This document shows, in pieces, positions 17,110-26,172 of a stretch of DNA of 64,000 nt. A program made the translations under genes and the position numbers. Every line of letters starts with the position of its first letter. The first letter of the stretch is position 1. Source of the stretch: Rufibacter roseus (GTDB taxonomy: Bacteria > Bacteroidota > Bacteroidia > Cytophagales > Hymenobacteraceae). The stretch spans positions 310,001 through 374,000 of the forward strand of contig NZ_LRML01000001.1 in NCBI RefSeq assembly GCF_001647285.1, in the 5' to 3' direction. Under the pieces are notes generated by a model that saw nothing but the letters and a program-made list of their open reading frames with translations, had not been told where the DNA came from and did no database searches.

Positions 17110-18747
17110 TTACCAGCCAGGGTTATTCTGGGTGATACTGCTGTTCAAGCTTAATTCCCGTAACGGGATGGGGAGCAGTAAATTTCGTTCTGAGGTATTG
17201 ATAGCGGCTTTTAGTGCAGCTGCTTTAAGTGAAGCGTCAAACGGATCTGCGGTTACTTCCATTTGAACGTTTCTCATTCTAACTAAGTACTCGCCCCACC
17301 GTACCAGGTCAAACTTACGCAACCCTTCTGAGAAAAGCTCTTTGGAGCGCTCGTCCATAATGGCTAAGCGCATGGCTGACACATCAAGGTCTTTAAGATC
17401 GTACTCTTCTACGTTTGTAGCCCCTGGCCTTAATTTACCAAATGCTCTACGTCTTACCAAGTTAATGGCTTCATGCGCCAGGGGAGTTGGGCCATTAACT
17501 TCATTTTCAGCCTCAGCAATCATGAGCAAGACATCAGCAAAACGGAGAATAGGGAAATTAATGGAGGTAGTGTTCAATGCTTTAGGCTGAGCCGTTTCAT
17601 ACTCTCTTCTCCACTTGGCATTTTTACGGTTATAGATCTGAGTGGAGGTGTACCTTCTTTTGGCTGTACCTGCATTGCTGACATAGGTATAAGGGGCAAT
17701 GTTCCAGTCGCGGCGGGTGTCAGGGGTATAAAGTATTTTAAACGGGTTGACTGAGCCATCGGCATTGATGCTGTCAATGGTGAAGGCAGGTAGGTATAAA
17801 TCAAAATGGCTCTTTAGTACATTTATGATAGAATAGCTATAGCCAATTTCTTCATTAGAGGTGCCAAGCCCGTTGGTGTTTCCCAGGTTGCCTTCTTCGT
17901 CTACTCGCCCAGAGGGACCTTTATTATATTCAACTTCCCAAATCACTTCCTTCAAATCATACACGTCTCTTGCCTGGTTGATGAAGATGTTCGCATAATT
18001 TGGGTTTAGGCTATGGCCAGCGCCATTGTCACGCACTTTAAGAGCCCAATTTAATGCCTCTGCATATTTAGATTTGTCGTTTAGGGGTTCGCCTGCCATT
18101 TTTAAATATACCCGGGCTAAGATACCCTGCACCACAGATTTTGTAACACGGCTATTAAAGCTGTAAGCGGTAATAGGGTTAACCATTGCTTCTGCTTCCT
18201 CCATTTCTTTGGTGATGAAGGCAAATATCTCCTTGGCTGGGGTACGCGGAATATTGACATCGTTTACAGAGGAAGTAGGTTCTGTTCTGAAAGGAACATC
18301 TCCCCAATAAGTGACCAGCAGAAAATAGTAGTAAGCCCGCAAGAATTTTGCCTCACCGCGTACCACTGTTTTTTTCTCTTGGCTCATGTCTGCCTTGTCT
18401 AGGTTGGCCAGCAGCACATTGGCTCTGTTGATGCCGTCGTATAGGTTGTCCCACAGAGCGGCCACTTTTACATCAGAGGCATCATAGTTATTGAATGACA
18501 TATCTACCTGTACCCAGGAACGCATATCAAAAACCTGATCTGCCACATCTGAGTCAAACCACAGAATTCTTGAATACATTCTGCCTAAAGGATCATAGAC
18601 TCCATTTAAGACAGTATTTATATCGCTCTCATTCCGGAAATAATTACCTGGTGAAATAAAGTCTGATGGTGTTGTTTCAAGAAAGTCCTGACAGGAGAAT
18701 AAGCCTGCGGAAATGAAGAATAAAGTGCTATAAAGAAACTTTTTCAT
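17110..18747 (-). CDS. SusD/RagB-family outer-membrane lipoprotein
   Basis: This complete 545-residue SusD-like lipoprotein begins MKKFLYSTLFFISAGLFSCQDFLETTP, with the lipidated Cys followed by the usual DFLE motif. It has the TPR-like helical half (AKFLRAYYYFLLVTYWGDVPF) and the C-terminal block with RFADVLLMIAEAENEV, DERSKELFSEGLRKFDLVRWGEY and a terminal NPGW. It should cap the SusC channel encoded 16 nt upstream and present substrate. No glycoside hydrolase gene lies next to this pair, so the substrate cannot be inferred. Confidence 0.95.
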   Translation of the reverse strand: MKKFLYSTLFFISAGLFSCQDFLETTPSDFISPGNYFRNESDINTVLNGVYDPLGRMYSRILWFDSDVADQVFDMRSWVQVDMSFNNYDASDVKVAALWDNLYDGINRANVLLANLDKADMSQEKKTVVRGEAKFLRAYYYFLLVTYWGDVPFRTEPTSSVNDVNIPRTPAKEIFAFITKEMEEAEAMVNPITAYSFNSRVTKSVVQGILARVYLKMAGEPLNDKSKYAEALNWALKVRDNGAGHSLNPNYANIFINQARDVYDLKEVIWEVEYNKGPSGRVDEEGNLGNTNGLGTSNEEIGYSYSIINVLKSHFDLYLPAFTIDSINADGSVNPFKILYTPDTRRDWNIAPYTYVSNAGTAKRRYTSTQIYNRKNAKWRREYETAQPKALNTTSINFPILRFADVLLMIAEAENEVNGPTPLAHEAINLVRRRAFGKLRPGATNVEEYDLKDLDVSAMRLAIMDERSKELFSEGLRKFDLVRWGEYLVRMRNVQMEVTADPFDASLKAAALKAAINTSERNLLLPIPLRELSLNSSITQNNPGW

Positions 18748-18763
18748 GATTTTCTAAAATAAC

Positions 18764-21700
18764 TTAAAACGTTACGTTTACACCTAAGGTAGTAGTTCTG
18801 GCCCTTGGGTAGGCTGAGTAGTCAAAGCCTGGGGTTAGGGCTCCGGGTCTAACAGAAACCTCTGGGTCATAGCCGGTGTAATTTGTCCAGGTGTAGAGGT
18901 TCTGAGCAGCTACATACACTTTCAAGGTATTAATCTTAATTCGCTCCGTAAGGTGCCTTGGAATAGTATAGGTCAACTGGGTCGTTTTGAATCTGAGGAA
19001 AGAACCATCTTCCACAAAGCGGGAAGAGTAGCTGGTAATACCGGTTTGTCCGTTTGCCCTTGGAATATTTGACTCAGAGTTCTCGGGGGTCCACCTGTCA
19101 GCAAAGGTGGCAAACTGGTTCATGCCATAGCGCCATCCAGATTCCAGATAAACCCTGTTTGCATTGATAATATCGTTTCCGTAAGACCACTGGAAGAACA
19201 GGTGCAGGTCAAACCCTTTGTAGGAGAAGTTGTTGGACAAGCCCCCAAAATGCACAGGGTTAGGGTCGCCTATAACGGTTTTGTCTGTAATGCTGATGAT
19301 GCCGTCGCCGTTAATGTCTTTGTATTTAATATCGCCGGGTCTGATGTTAGCTCTCGGAGCACCATTGGTAGGTACTGTTTCTTTTAACACATAGGCGCCG
19401 GAAGGAGACATGTCAAAATCTTCATAATGGTAGACGCCATCCCAAATTAAACCATAGATCTGGGCCACAGGTTCATTCAATTTTGCCACATAAGCCGGTA
19501 TGTCCTGCCAGGCGTAATCAAACGGGATCAAGGAGAAGATTCTTTCTTCATTCTGGGCTAAAGCCAGTACTCTGCTTCTATTGAAAGTAATGTTAAAATC
19601 CGTGCTCCAGGTAAACTCTTTTCCTCTTATGGGTTCAAAGCCTAGCGCTAATTCAACACCTTGGTTTCTGGTTTTACCCACGTTCTTGAGGCCGCGGCTG
19701 TATCCGGTTGAAGTAGGAAGATTAGCGTAGAGCAGAAGATCAAAGGTGGTCTTACGATAAAAGTCTACTGTCACAGACAAGCGGTGGTTAAAAAACGCAA
19801 GGTCTACACCAAAGTCTGTAGCCTCAGTGCTTTCCCATCTAAGATCCTCATTGCCTAAGTCGCTGGCGTAGCTACCTACGTTTGGTGTGTTGTTGAAATA
19901 GTAGCCGGCATTTTGCGGTAAGGTAATTTTAGGCAAGTAGGCAAAATCACCAACCCTGTTATTACCCGTAATACCCCAGCTGGCTCTTAATTTAGCAGTA
20001 GAAACAAAGGGCAGACTTTTCATGAATTCTTCATCATCTAACCTCCATGAAACTGCCGTTGACGGGAAATAGCTCCACCTGTTGTTCTTGCTGAATTTAG
20101 AGGAACCGTCTGCCCTAAATGAAGCGGTTAAAAAGTACTTTGATTTGTAATTGTAATTTACACGGCCTAAAAACGAACTCATGGTCCATTCTGAGGAACT
20201 TGAACTGATGGAGTTAGGAACTCCCTCATTCAAACCGCTTAAGCCCAAGTTATCATTTGGGAGCTGAATGGCGTATGCCCCAAAACCAGAGCTCTTGCTA
20301 CCCTGTGAGGTAAAGCCTGCCACTGCATTGACTAAATGGTCTGTAGCAAAACGCTTAATATAGGTAAGGGTGTTCTCGTTTGTCCAGGTGTTCGATTTAA
20401 AAGTAGTGATGCCGCCGTTTACTCTGTTGTTGAATTGGGCGCTTAAGGTGTTGGGGCCGTTAAAGATATTGTACTCTCTGTTGCTCCGGGTAACGCCTCC
20501 TGTCACTTTCAAGGTAAGTTCTTTTAGGACCTTGTATTCTAAGTACCCATTGCCTATCAGTGTTTCAAAATTGTTGTCCCTTATTTCATTGTTAACCGTC
20601 ATGACAGGGTTAAATGTGTGGTTGTCACTTCTGTCCTGGTCTGTTTCGGCATTTTCTAAAAGGTCTAACGGATTAAGTGTTGGGTCACCGGTAACAGGTC
20701 TGAAGGCCCAAACATTGAAGAGTAGGTTTGATTGGGCAGAACCTGCATTGGCAGAAGAGGGGGTGCCGTAGGTTTTGTAGGTGGAGAAGGTTGTGTTTAC
20801 ACCTGCTTTCAGTTTGCTGGATATTTCCTGGTCAAGGGTTAATCTTGTTTGGAAGCGATTAAAACCAGATCTGATCATGATGCCTTCCTGATCCATGTAA
20901 GAGGCCGAAACACTGTAAAGGGTTTTATCAGAGCCGCCACGCAACGCCAATGAATGGTTTTGGATGGGTGCTACACGCATTACCTGGTCTTCCCAGTTAA
21001 AACCTTTCCGGTTCCTGTAATCTTCTATGGTTAAATCTTCGCCGTTTGGTCCACGGTTCTCTAAGAAAAGACTGGTGGTTCGGGAGGGAGATAGTTCATA
21101 CTGTAGTTTAACATACTCATAGGGGCTGAGTACTTCCATTCTTTTACGGCTCTCCTGTAAGCCATAATAGCCATTGTACGTAATGACAGGGTCACCTTTG
21201 CGACCGCGCTTGGTGGTAATAAGCACTACGCCATTAGCGCCACGGGCGCCGTAGATAGCCGTGGCAGAGGCGTCTTTTAAAATATCAATTGACTCAATCT
21301 CTTCAGGGTTGATGGCATTTGCAAAAGCGTCTTCACTAGGGAAGCCATCTATCACGTATAACGGAGAGTTGTCTTGAGTAAGAGAGTTGGCCCCCCTGAT
21401 AATAATGCTGATGGGAGAACCGGGTTGGCCTTCTGAAGAAGTCACTTGAACCCCTGCTACCCTTCCCGCCAGTGCCTCGTCAAAGGATTTTACGGGAGCC
21501 TTGACCAGATCTTCCATGGCAACTGACCCAATAGCACCGGTTACGTCAGCCCTTCTGGCCTCGCCATAGCCAATGTTTACTACCTTTATTTCCTCCAGGG
21601 TCTGGGCGTCTTCAGACATCTTTACATTATAGACCGTGGCATTGGTAACTTTAACCTCGCGGGTGGTATACCCAATGTAGGTAAATACTAATGTGCCTGA

Positions 21701-22003
21701 AGCCTCTGGTAGGGTTAGGCTGAAAATTCCTTTTTCATTGGTAGAGGTAGCAATGGTTGTGCCTTTTAATGACACCGTTACCCCTGGCAGTGGCTCTCCA
21801 GAAGCTGACGTTACTTTACCAGTGATTTCAGTAGCTACACGGGCAGCCAGTGAGCCTTTGTTATGTTCAGAAACCCAAGAGTTAATGGCTCTGGAAGAGA
21901 TATTAGTACCCTCTTTGGCAGGCGAAGCCGTGGCACTGACCATAGAACAGCCTAGTGCGAAGCAGAGAAGCGTTAGCTGTAGTTTGTGTAGTTTGTTTTT
22001 CAT
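18764..22003 (-). CDS. SusC/RagA-family TonB-dependent outer-membrane channel
   Basis: I start at 22003 (MKNKLHKLQLTLLCFALG), giving 1079 residues with a normal signal peptide, rather than an ATG at 22087. A CarboxypepD_reg-like domain follows (EITGKVTSASGEPLPGVTVSLKG to FTYIGYTTREV). Next come the TonB-interacting segment LEEIKVVNIGYGEARR, the plug (GRVAGVQVTSSEGQPGSP, IRGANSLTQDNSPLYVIDG, ILKDASATAIYGARGANGV) and a beta barrel ending TTTLGVNVTF. SusC proteins take up oligosaccharides and similar nutrients using energy from TonB-ExbBD. It is the first gene of a three-gene SusC-SusD-DUF5017 unit. Confidence 0.95.
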   Translation of the reverse strand: MKNKLHKLQLTLLCFALGCSMVSATASPAKEGTNISSRAINSWVSEHNKGSLAARVATEITGKVTSASGEPLPGVTVSLKGTTIATSTNEKGIFSLTLPEASGTLVFTYIGYTTREVKVTNATVYNVKMSEDAQTLEEIKVVNIGYGEARRADVTGAIGSVAMEDLVKAPVKSFDEALAGRVAGVQVTSSEGQPGSPISIIIRGANSLTQDNSPLYVIDGFPSEDAFANAINPEEIESIDILKDASATAIYGARGANGVVLITTKRGRKGDPVITYNGYYGLQESRKRMEVLSPYEYVKLQYELSPSRTTSLFLENRGPNGEDLTIEDYRNRKGFNWEDQVMRVAPIQNHSLALRGGSDKTLYSVSASYMDQEGIMIRSGFNRFQTRLTLDQEISSKLKAGVNTTFSTYKTYGTPSSANAGSAQSNLLFNVWAFRPVTGDPTLNPLDLLENAETDQDRSDNHTFNPVMTVNNEIRDNNFETLIGNGYLEYKVLKELTLKVTGGVTRSNREYNIFNGPNTLSAQFNNRVNGGITTFKSNTWTNENTLTYIKRFATDHLVNAVAGFTSQGSKSSGFGAYAIQLPNDNLGLSGLNEGVPNSISSSSSEWTMSSFLGRVNYNYKSKYFLTASFRADGSSKFSKNNRWSYFPSTAVSWRLDDEEFMKSLPFVSTAKLRASWGITGNNRVGDFAYLPKITLPQNAGYYFNNTPNVGSYASDLGNEDLRWESTEATDFGVDLAFFNHRLSVTVDFYRKTTFDLLLYANLPTSTGYSRGLKNVGKTRNQGVELALGFEPIRGKEFTWSTDFNITFNRSRVLALAQNEERIFSLIPFDYAWQDIPAYVAKLNEPVAQIYGLIWDGVYHYEDFDMSPSGAYVLKETVPTNGAPRANIRPGDIKYKDINGDGIISITDKTVIGDPNPVHFGGLSNNFSYKGFDLHLFFQWSYGNDIINANRVYLESGWRYGMNQFATFADRWTPENSESNIPRANGQTGITSYSSRFVEDGSFLRFKTTQLTYTIPRHLTERIKINTLKVYVAAQNLYTWTNYTGYDPEVSVRPGALTPGFDYSAYPRARTTTLGVNVTF

Positions 22004-22434
22004 AAGTAAGAAAGAACGGTTTCTGGATGTGTCATAACCCATAGACAATATAGTGATGCAGTCAATGCTGAATGAAGCAGGTGGCACGAATGACCATAGT
22101 AAAAGCTGTTTTCTTCAAACTCTATTACAGGAGTTATAAGCGAGAAACGGGAAAGTAAAGGCTGTTTCCAAAGGAAGACACTCTTCAGGCTCTTAACTGG
22201 TGCGTTATATAATTAAAACTAAAGATGCTTTAATTGATTTGTTAAATATATGTAACTTTCATTTTAAATAAAATTAAAATGTTAAAAATCTTATTAATTA
22301 ATGCTTTATAAGAAAAGCATGTATTTCTAACACTGCATCAGAAGATTGTGTAACTCCTTTTGCAGTTTTGCGAATTTCAGGTGCGCCATTCTTGAGCGGT
22401 TGCTGTAGCAAGCGCTAATATCTAACTTGCCCAC
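22004..22434. other. Divergent intergenic region, AT-rich
   Basis: This 431-nt gap separates the divergent susC and Dph6-type genes and must hold both promoters. Bases about 22205-22320 are strongly AT-rich (many short A/T runs around 22250-22290). I could not place a convincing TTTG/TAnnTTTG pair for either gene. No member of the dispersed palindrome family is present. Confidence 0.5.
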
Positions 22435-23166
22435 ATGAAACCTCTTTCTGTCTTTAACTGGAGCGGCGGCAAAGACTCTGCGCTTGCCTTGTATAGGGTG
22501 CAACAGCAGCAGAAATGGCAGCTGCACAGTCTGTTCACCACCCTGAGCCAAGCCCACCAAAGAGTAACCATGCACGGAGTACGCGAAGAACTGATGCGTG
22601 CGCAGGCAGAAGCATTGTCTTTGCCTTGGAAGCCCGTTTTCCTGCCTGAGAATGCCAGCATGAGTGAGTACAATGAGACGATGGCTGAGGCGTGGGCAAA
22701 CTTTAAATCTGAAGGAGTAACGAATGCGCATTTCGGAGATATTTATCTGGAGGACTTGCGGAAATATAGAGAGGGGCAACTAAAGGAAGTAGGTGTGACG
22801 GCAGAGCTCCCGCTGTGGGGAGATTCGCCGGAGCGCTTGTTGCAGGAATTTTGGCAAGCAGGCTTTAAAGCAAAAGTTGTGTGCGTAAACGGGAAACATT
22901 TAGATTCCTCCTTTGTGGGAAGAGAATTGGATGATGCGTTTATTCAGGGGCTACCTGCCCCCGTTGACCCCTGCGGCGAAAACGGGGAGTATCATTCTTT
23001 TGTGTATGATGGCCCAAACTTCAAACAGCCAGTGCCCGTGCAGGTAGGGGAGGTGGTGTATAAAAGCTATGCCCCAGTTACTGAAAATACAGAAGATAAT
23101 TGCTTTGCCTCGGCCCCGCCGGCCTATGATACAGGCTTCTGGTTCTGTGATTTGCTCTTAGTTTAG
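22435..23166 (+). CDS. Dph6-type PP-loop ATPase (diphthine-ammonia ligase family)
   Basis: This 243-residue cytosolic protein has the PP-loop motif WSGGKDS at residues 9-15. It also carries the family signatures TMHGVREELMRAQAEAL, HFGDIYLEDLRKYREGQL, LWG, and DPCGENGEYHSFVYDGP. The eukaryotic and archaeal relatives amidate diphthine on elongation factor 2. Bacteria lack diphthamide, so the usual label is a family name and the bacterial reaction (an ATP-driven amidation of unknown substrate) is open. It stands alone, with a palindromic repeat after it, and no neighbour hints at the substrate. Confidence 0.87.
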   Translation: MKPLSVFNWSGGKDSALALYRVQQQQKWQLHSLFTTLSQAHQRVTMHGVREELMRAQAEALSLPWKPVFLPENASMSEYNETMAEAWANFKSEGVTNAHFGDIYLEDLRKYREGQLKEVGVTAELPLWGDSPERLLQEFWQAGFKAKVVCVNGKHLDSSFVGRELDDAFIQGLPAPVDPCGENGEYHSFVYDGPNFKQPVPVQVGEVVYKSYAPVTENTEDNCFASAPPAYDTGFWFCDLLLV

Positions 23167-23182
23167 CCTGATTCCTTGTGTT

Positions 23183-23217
23183 GTTTTTGGCTTGTTTTTC
23201 AGAAAACAGGCTAAAAA
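23183..23217. repeat. Intergenic palindrome
   Basis: Arms GTTTTTGGCTTGTTTTT and GAAAACAGGCTAAAAA pair well around a short CA loop. It lies between the Dph6-type gene and the acyltransferase gene that starts 31 nt later. Confidence 0.82.
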
Positions 23218-23248
23218 TGCGTAGCTTCCTACGTTATTCCAGAGCCGT

Positions 23249-24637
23249 ATGCTGTATTTCCTGCTAAAAACCCTTTTTCAGATTGCCCTGCGCGTGTTTT
23301 TCAGGCGCTTTACGGTGGACAACCGACATTTTCTTCAAGCGGATGGGCCGTTGATCGTGGTATCTAACCACCCCAACACGCTCATGGACCCTGTGGTCAC
23401 GGCTTCGCTCATGAAGCAGAAAATCCACTTTCTGGCCAAAAGCAGTTTCTTCAAACCCGGTATTCAGGCATGGCTTTTCCATCAGTTGTTCATGATACCC
23501 GTGTACCGCCGCGAAGACGTGGGAGCCAGCGGCACTGCCCAAAATGACGCCACTTTTGCCAAGTGCTATGAATTTTTGGGCAAGGGAGGCACGCTCATGG
23601 TTTTTCCGGAAGGCAACAGTTTTATGCAGCGCCGCCTGCGCCCGCTTAAAACCGGTACCGCGCGTATTGCCTTAGGCGCCGAGGCGCAGAATAATTTTGA
23701 GCTGGGGCTGCGCATTTTGCCCGTGGGGCTCAATTATTCTGACCCGTCCAGGTTCAGGAGTGAGGTTTTTGTGAACGTTGGCGAACCCATTGCCGTGAAA
23801 GATTTTGAGGCTGCCTTTGCTGAAGATCCGTTCAAAACGGCCCATGCGCTCACAGACCATCTGAAAGATCGCCTGCAGGATCTGGTGATTCATACCGAGA
23901 CCGACGAAGAAGATGCCCTGGCCAGGCAGGTAGAGGCTGTTTACCAAGACAAGCTGGTGAAGGAGCTAGATTTAGCAGATTCTGAGCCCAAAGAGAAGTT
24001 TTTGATCACAAAGGGAATTGTGCAGAGCATCAAATATTTTGAAGCCAAAGACCCGCAGCGTGTGCACGCCCTCACAGCAGAACTGCAAGACTACTTGCAG
24101 CACCTCAGCAGTTTAGGTTTGGCCCCTGACGGAGTCAGAAATGCTCCCAAACGAAGCCGTGTGGCGTGGGGTACGGTAGAAACTATATTGTATTTGGTGC
24201 TTGGTTTGCCTTTTTACCTGTTCGGAGTAATTCATAATTATCTGCCTTATCTGCTGCCCTCCAAAATTGCGAGGGCTCTCACCAAAGACGTAGAGTTTTA
24301 CGCGCCCATGATGATGACCATTGGTATGTTTACCTTCCCTATGTTCTATGCGCTGATTGGCTTTGGAGTACATGCCTGGCTAGGGTTGTCTGGCTGGGCT
24401 TTGGTGGGGTATATAATGGCGTTGCCCATCACCGGTTTCTTCGTGCTGCATTATTGGCACCGCATTGAGGTAGCACGCCGGCATTGGATTTTCTTTTCAT
24501 TGTTTTACCGCCGCTCCACCGTGCTGCAACAATTACTGCAGCAGCGAACTAATTTAATACAGGCCTTAGAGGCCGCTAGAGCGGATTTTTTGGCCTCTTT
24601 TCCAGAAAATAACCCTAAAACAGAAGCAGTGAGATAG
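23249..24637 (+). CDS. Glycerolipid acyltransferase (PlsC superfamily, GPAT-like)
   Basis: This 462-residue protein has an N-terminal acyltransferase domain (residues about 20-220) and three or four membrane spans near 315-420. The catalytic block is NHPNTLMDP (His41 to Asp47), an H-X5-D spacing rather than the H-X4-D of PlsC. The acceptor block is FPEGNSFMQRRLRPLKTG. This combination resembles the fungal Gat1/Gat2-type glycerol-phosphate or dihydroxyacetone-phosphate acyltransferases. It probably transfers a fatty acyl group to a glycerol-phosphate backbone at the inner membrane. The last ~13 codons coincide with a copy of the dispersed palindrome (24586). Confidence 0.84.
   Translation: MLYFLLKTLFQIALRVFFRRFTVDNRHFLQADGPLIVVSNHPNTLMDPVVTASLMKQKIHFLAKSSFFKPGIQAWLFHQLFMIPVYRREDVGASGTAQNDATFAKCYEFLGKGGTLMVFPEGNSFMQRRLRPLKTGTARIALGAEAQNNFELGLRILPVGLNYSDPSRFRSEVFVNVGEPIAVKDFEAAFAEDPFKTAHALTDHLKDRLQDLVIHTETDEEDALARQVEAVYQDKLVKELDLADSEPKEKFLITKGIVQSIKYFEAKDPQRVHALTAELQDYLQHLSSLGLAPDGVRNAPKRSRVAWGTVETILYLVLGLPFYLFGVIHNYLPYLLPSKIARALTKDVEFYAPMMMTIGMFTFPMFYALIGFGVHAWLGLSGWALVGYIMALPITGFFVLHYWHRIEVARRHWIFFSLFYRRSTVLQQLLQQRTNLIQALEAARADFLASFPENNPKTEAVR
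24586..24622. repeat. Copy of the dispersed palindrome inside a coding 3' end
   Basis: The stretch TTTTTTGGCCTCTTTTC, then CA, then GAAAATAACCCTAAAACA matches the family layout, and its right half closely matches the intergenic copies at 27266 and 34385. It is translated as part of the acyltransferase C-terminus (FLASFPENNPKT) before the stop at 24635. The arms pair imperfectly, so it has decayed or has been adapted to coding. Confidence 0.65.
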
Positions 24638-24766
24638 AGAAAGATGGCAGTATTGTTGTAAGTGATAAACAACAGATATTGAACAATTCCGGCAGAGGCT
24701 CTGTTAGCGAATCAAGACAGCCTAATACGGGTGCTCTACAAGAAGGTTACATAATTTCTTACAGAT

Positions 24767-25471
24767 ATGCGTTTTTCCTCTTTAATTCTCCTACTCCTTT
24801 GCTTTGTTGGCTTCTCTTGCCAGACTTCTGATATTGAAGAAGAAATTGCCGCCATTCCTCTTCCAGATTCTGCCAAGTACTTAGCGCTCGGTGATTCTTA
24901 TACCATAGGGCAGGGCGTTTCGTCTAATCAAACGTGGCCAATGCACCTTTCAAATCAACTAAGCCAAGGCGGAGTAGGGGTGGGTGAGCCGCTTATTATT
25001 GCCCAAACCGGTTGGACTACCGGTGACTTGCTGAGACAGTTGAAGAACATGAGCCTGCCTAATGATTATAGCATGGTCTCTCTGCAGATTGGAGTCAATA
25101 ATCAATACCAGGGACGTAGCATTGAAGAGTTCCGCCGTGAATTCAGGGCGCTGCTAACCGTTAGTAAGAACCATGCGCAGAACAATGCAAAAAATGTGCT
25201 GGTGCTTACCATTCCAGATTGGGGAGCAACACCCTTTGCCGCAAGCCAAAACAAAACGCAAATAAGTGTGCAGATTAAACAGTTTAATGATGTTATATAT
25301 GACGAATCCGGTAAAATGGGCATAGCCGTAGGTAATGTGAACGATCTGTCGCTGCAAGCAAGTACAACGCCAACCTTACTGGCCTCAGATGGCCTGCACT
25401 ACAGTGGTAGCATGTATGAGAAGTGGGCTGAGCGGGTTCTTCCTTTAGCCAAAACTATTCTGGCGGATTAA
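24767..25471 (+). CDS. SGNH/GDSL hydrolase lipoprotein
   Basis: This 234-residue protein has a lipoprotein signal (Cys18 in VGFSCQT). Block I is LALGDSYTIGQGV with the nucleophile at Ser44, the Asn block is LQIGVNNQYQGR, and the Asp-His pair is in SDGLHYSG. It belongs to a different SGNH branch from the genes at 9593, 10442 and 41859: GDSYTIGQ resembles lysophospholipase or arylesterase-type lipases (TesA-like). It is anchored in the outer or inner membrane. A T-tailed hairpin lies 30 nt after its stop, so it is probably monocistronic. Confidence 0.88.
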   Translation: MRFSSLILLLLCFVGFSCQTSDIEEEIAAIPLPDSAKYLALGDSYTIGQGVSSNQTWPMHLSNQLSQGGVGVGEPLIIAQTGWTTGDLLRQLKNMSLPNDYSMVSLQIGVNNQYQGRSIEEFRREFRALLTVSKNHAQNNAKNVLVLTIPDWGATPFAASQNKTQISVQIKQFNDVIYDESGKMGIAVGNVNDLSLQASTTPTLLASDGLHYSGSMYEKWAERVLPLAKTILAD

Positions 25472-25501
25472 TTTCAGAATAAGCTCATAAAAATTTTGAG
25501 G

Positions 25502-25537
25502 AAAAAGGCCATGGAAAGAGGTTTTCATGGCCTTTTT
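25502..25537 (+). terminator. Intrinsic terminator after the SGNH lipoprotein gene
   Basis: AAAAAGGCCATG pairs with CATGGCCTTTTTT around a 12-nt loop and ends in a T-run. It lies 30 nt after the stop at 25471. Confidence 0.85.
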
Positions 25538-25647
25538 TATGTTCTGGCTTAAATTTTTTTTGTGCCGCAGAACAAATTGGAACGGAATGTGTAATAGCAG
25601 TTGTAGCCGCCTCAGTAGCGGTTATGTAACACTAAACAGTTGGACGT

Positions 25648-26064
25648 ATGAAGTTGAGAAAAAACTATTTAACGGCGCTACTAGCCCCCGCTCTGGTAGC
25701 CATGGCAATGATGCCCGCCCCTGCGCAGGTTAACTCCGCAGCCAACTTATCTAAAGATACGATCGCAATGGAGACAGGCACTGAAACTCCGGTAAGACGC
25801 GAGACCCTGTCTGGAATAGATCTGTACCCCCTGAAAAAGACCGATAATGTTTTCATGCTTTCTTTTCAGCAAGATCTGAAGGAAGACGGTGTGCTTGAAT
25901 TCAAAAACGCATCGGGCAAGGTGTTATTTACCAAACCTGTCACTGCCGGTGATCATACACTAGCCCCACCTATGAGGCTTGGGAAATTAGGGGCAGGTAT
26001 CTACTTAGTAGAAGTAAAGACGCCCACCACGGTATATTGGAAAAAATTACGCGTTCGGCTGTAA
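25648..26064 (+). CDS. Small exported protein resembling a free-standing T9SS sorting domain
   Basis: This 138-residue protein has a signal peptide (MKLRKNYLTALLAPALVAMAMMPAPAQ). A Ser/Thr/Glu-rich linker of about 35 residues follows, then a beta-sandwich of about 80 residues. The C-terminal run DNVFMLSFQQDL, GVLEFKNASGKVLF, LGAGIYLVEVKTPT, VYWKKLRVRL has the strand order and the GIYLV-x-V...-KKL pattern of type IX secretion C-terminal domains. Normally that domain is the tail of a much larger protein. Here nothing precedes it but the linker. The role is unknown. It could be a small surface or matrix protein. The gene is monocistronic, bounded by terminators. Confidence 0.72.
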   Translation: MKLRKNYLTALLAPALVAMAMMPAPAQVNSAANLSKDTIAMETGTETPVRRETLSGIDLYPLKKTDNVFMLSFQQDLKEDGVLEFKNASGKVLFTKPVTAGDHTLAPPMRLGKLGAGIYLVEVKTPTTVYWKKLRVRL

Positions 26065-26090
26065 GTAAGCTTTTGCCAAGCCAAAGATTT

Positions 26091-26138
26091 ATAAACAGAA
26101 AGCTCTGCTTTGTTTACAAGGCAGGGCTTTCTGTTTAT
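26091..26138. terminator. Bidirectional terminator hairpin
   Basis: ATAAACAGAAAGCTCTGCTT pairs with AGGCAGGGCTTTCTGTTTAT with two mismatches around an 8-nt loop. It lies between convergent genes ending at 26064 and 26173, and ends in CTGTTTAT on both strands. Confidence 0.75.
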
Positions 26139-26172
26139 AGACAGGATATTTTCGTGTGGTTGAAGCAGTAAG

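Noticed and set aside
22004-22087. Longer N-terminus for the first susC gene
   Set aside because: The 28 extra residues precede a normal signal peptide starting at MKNKLHKLQL.
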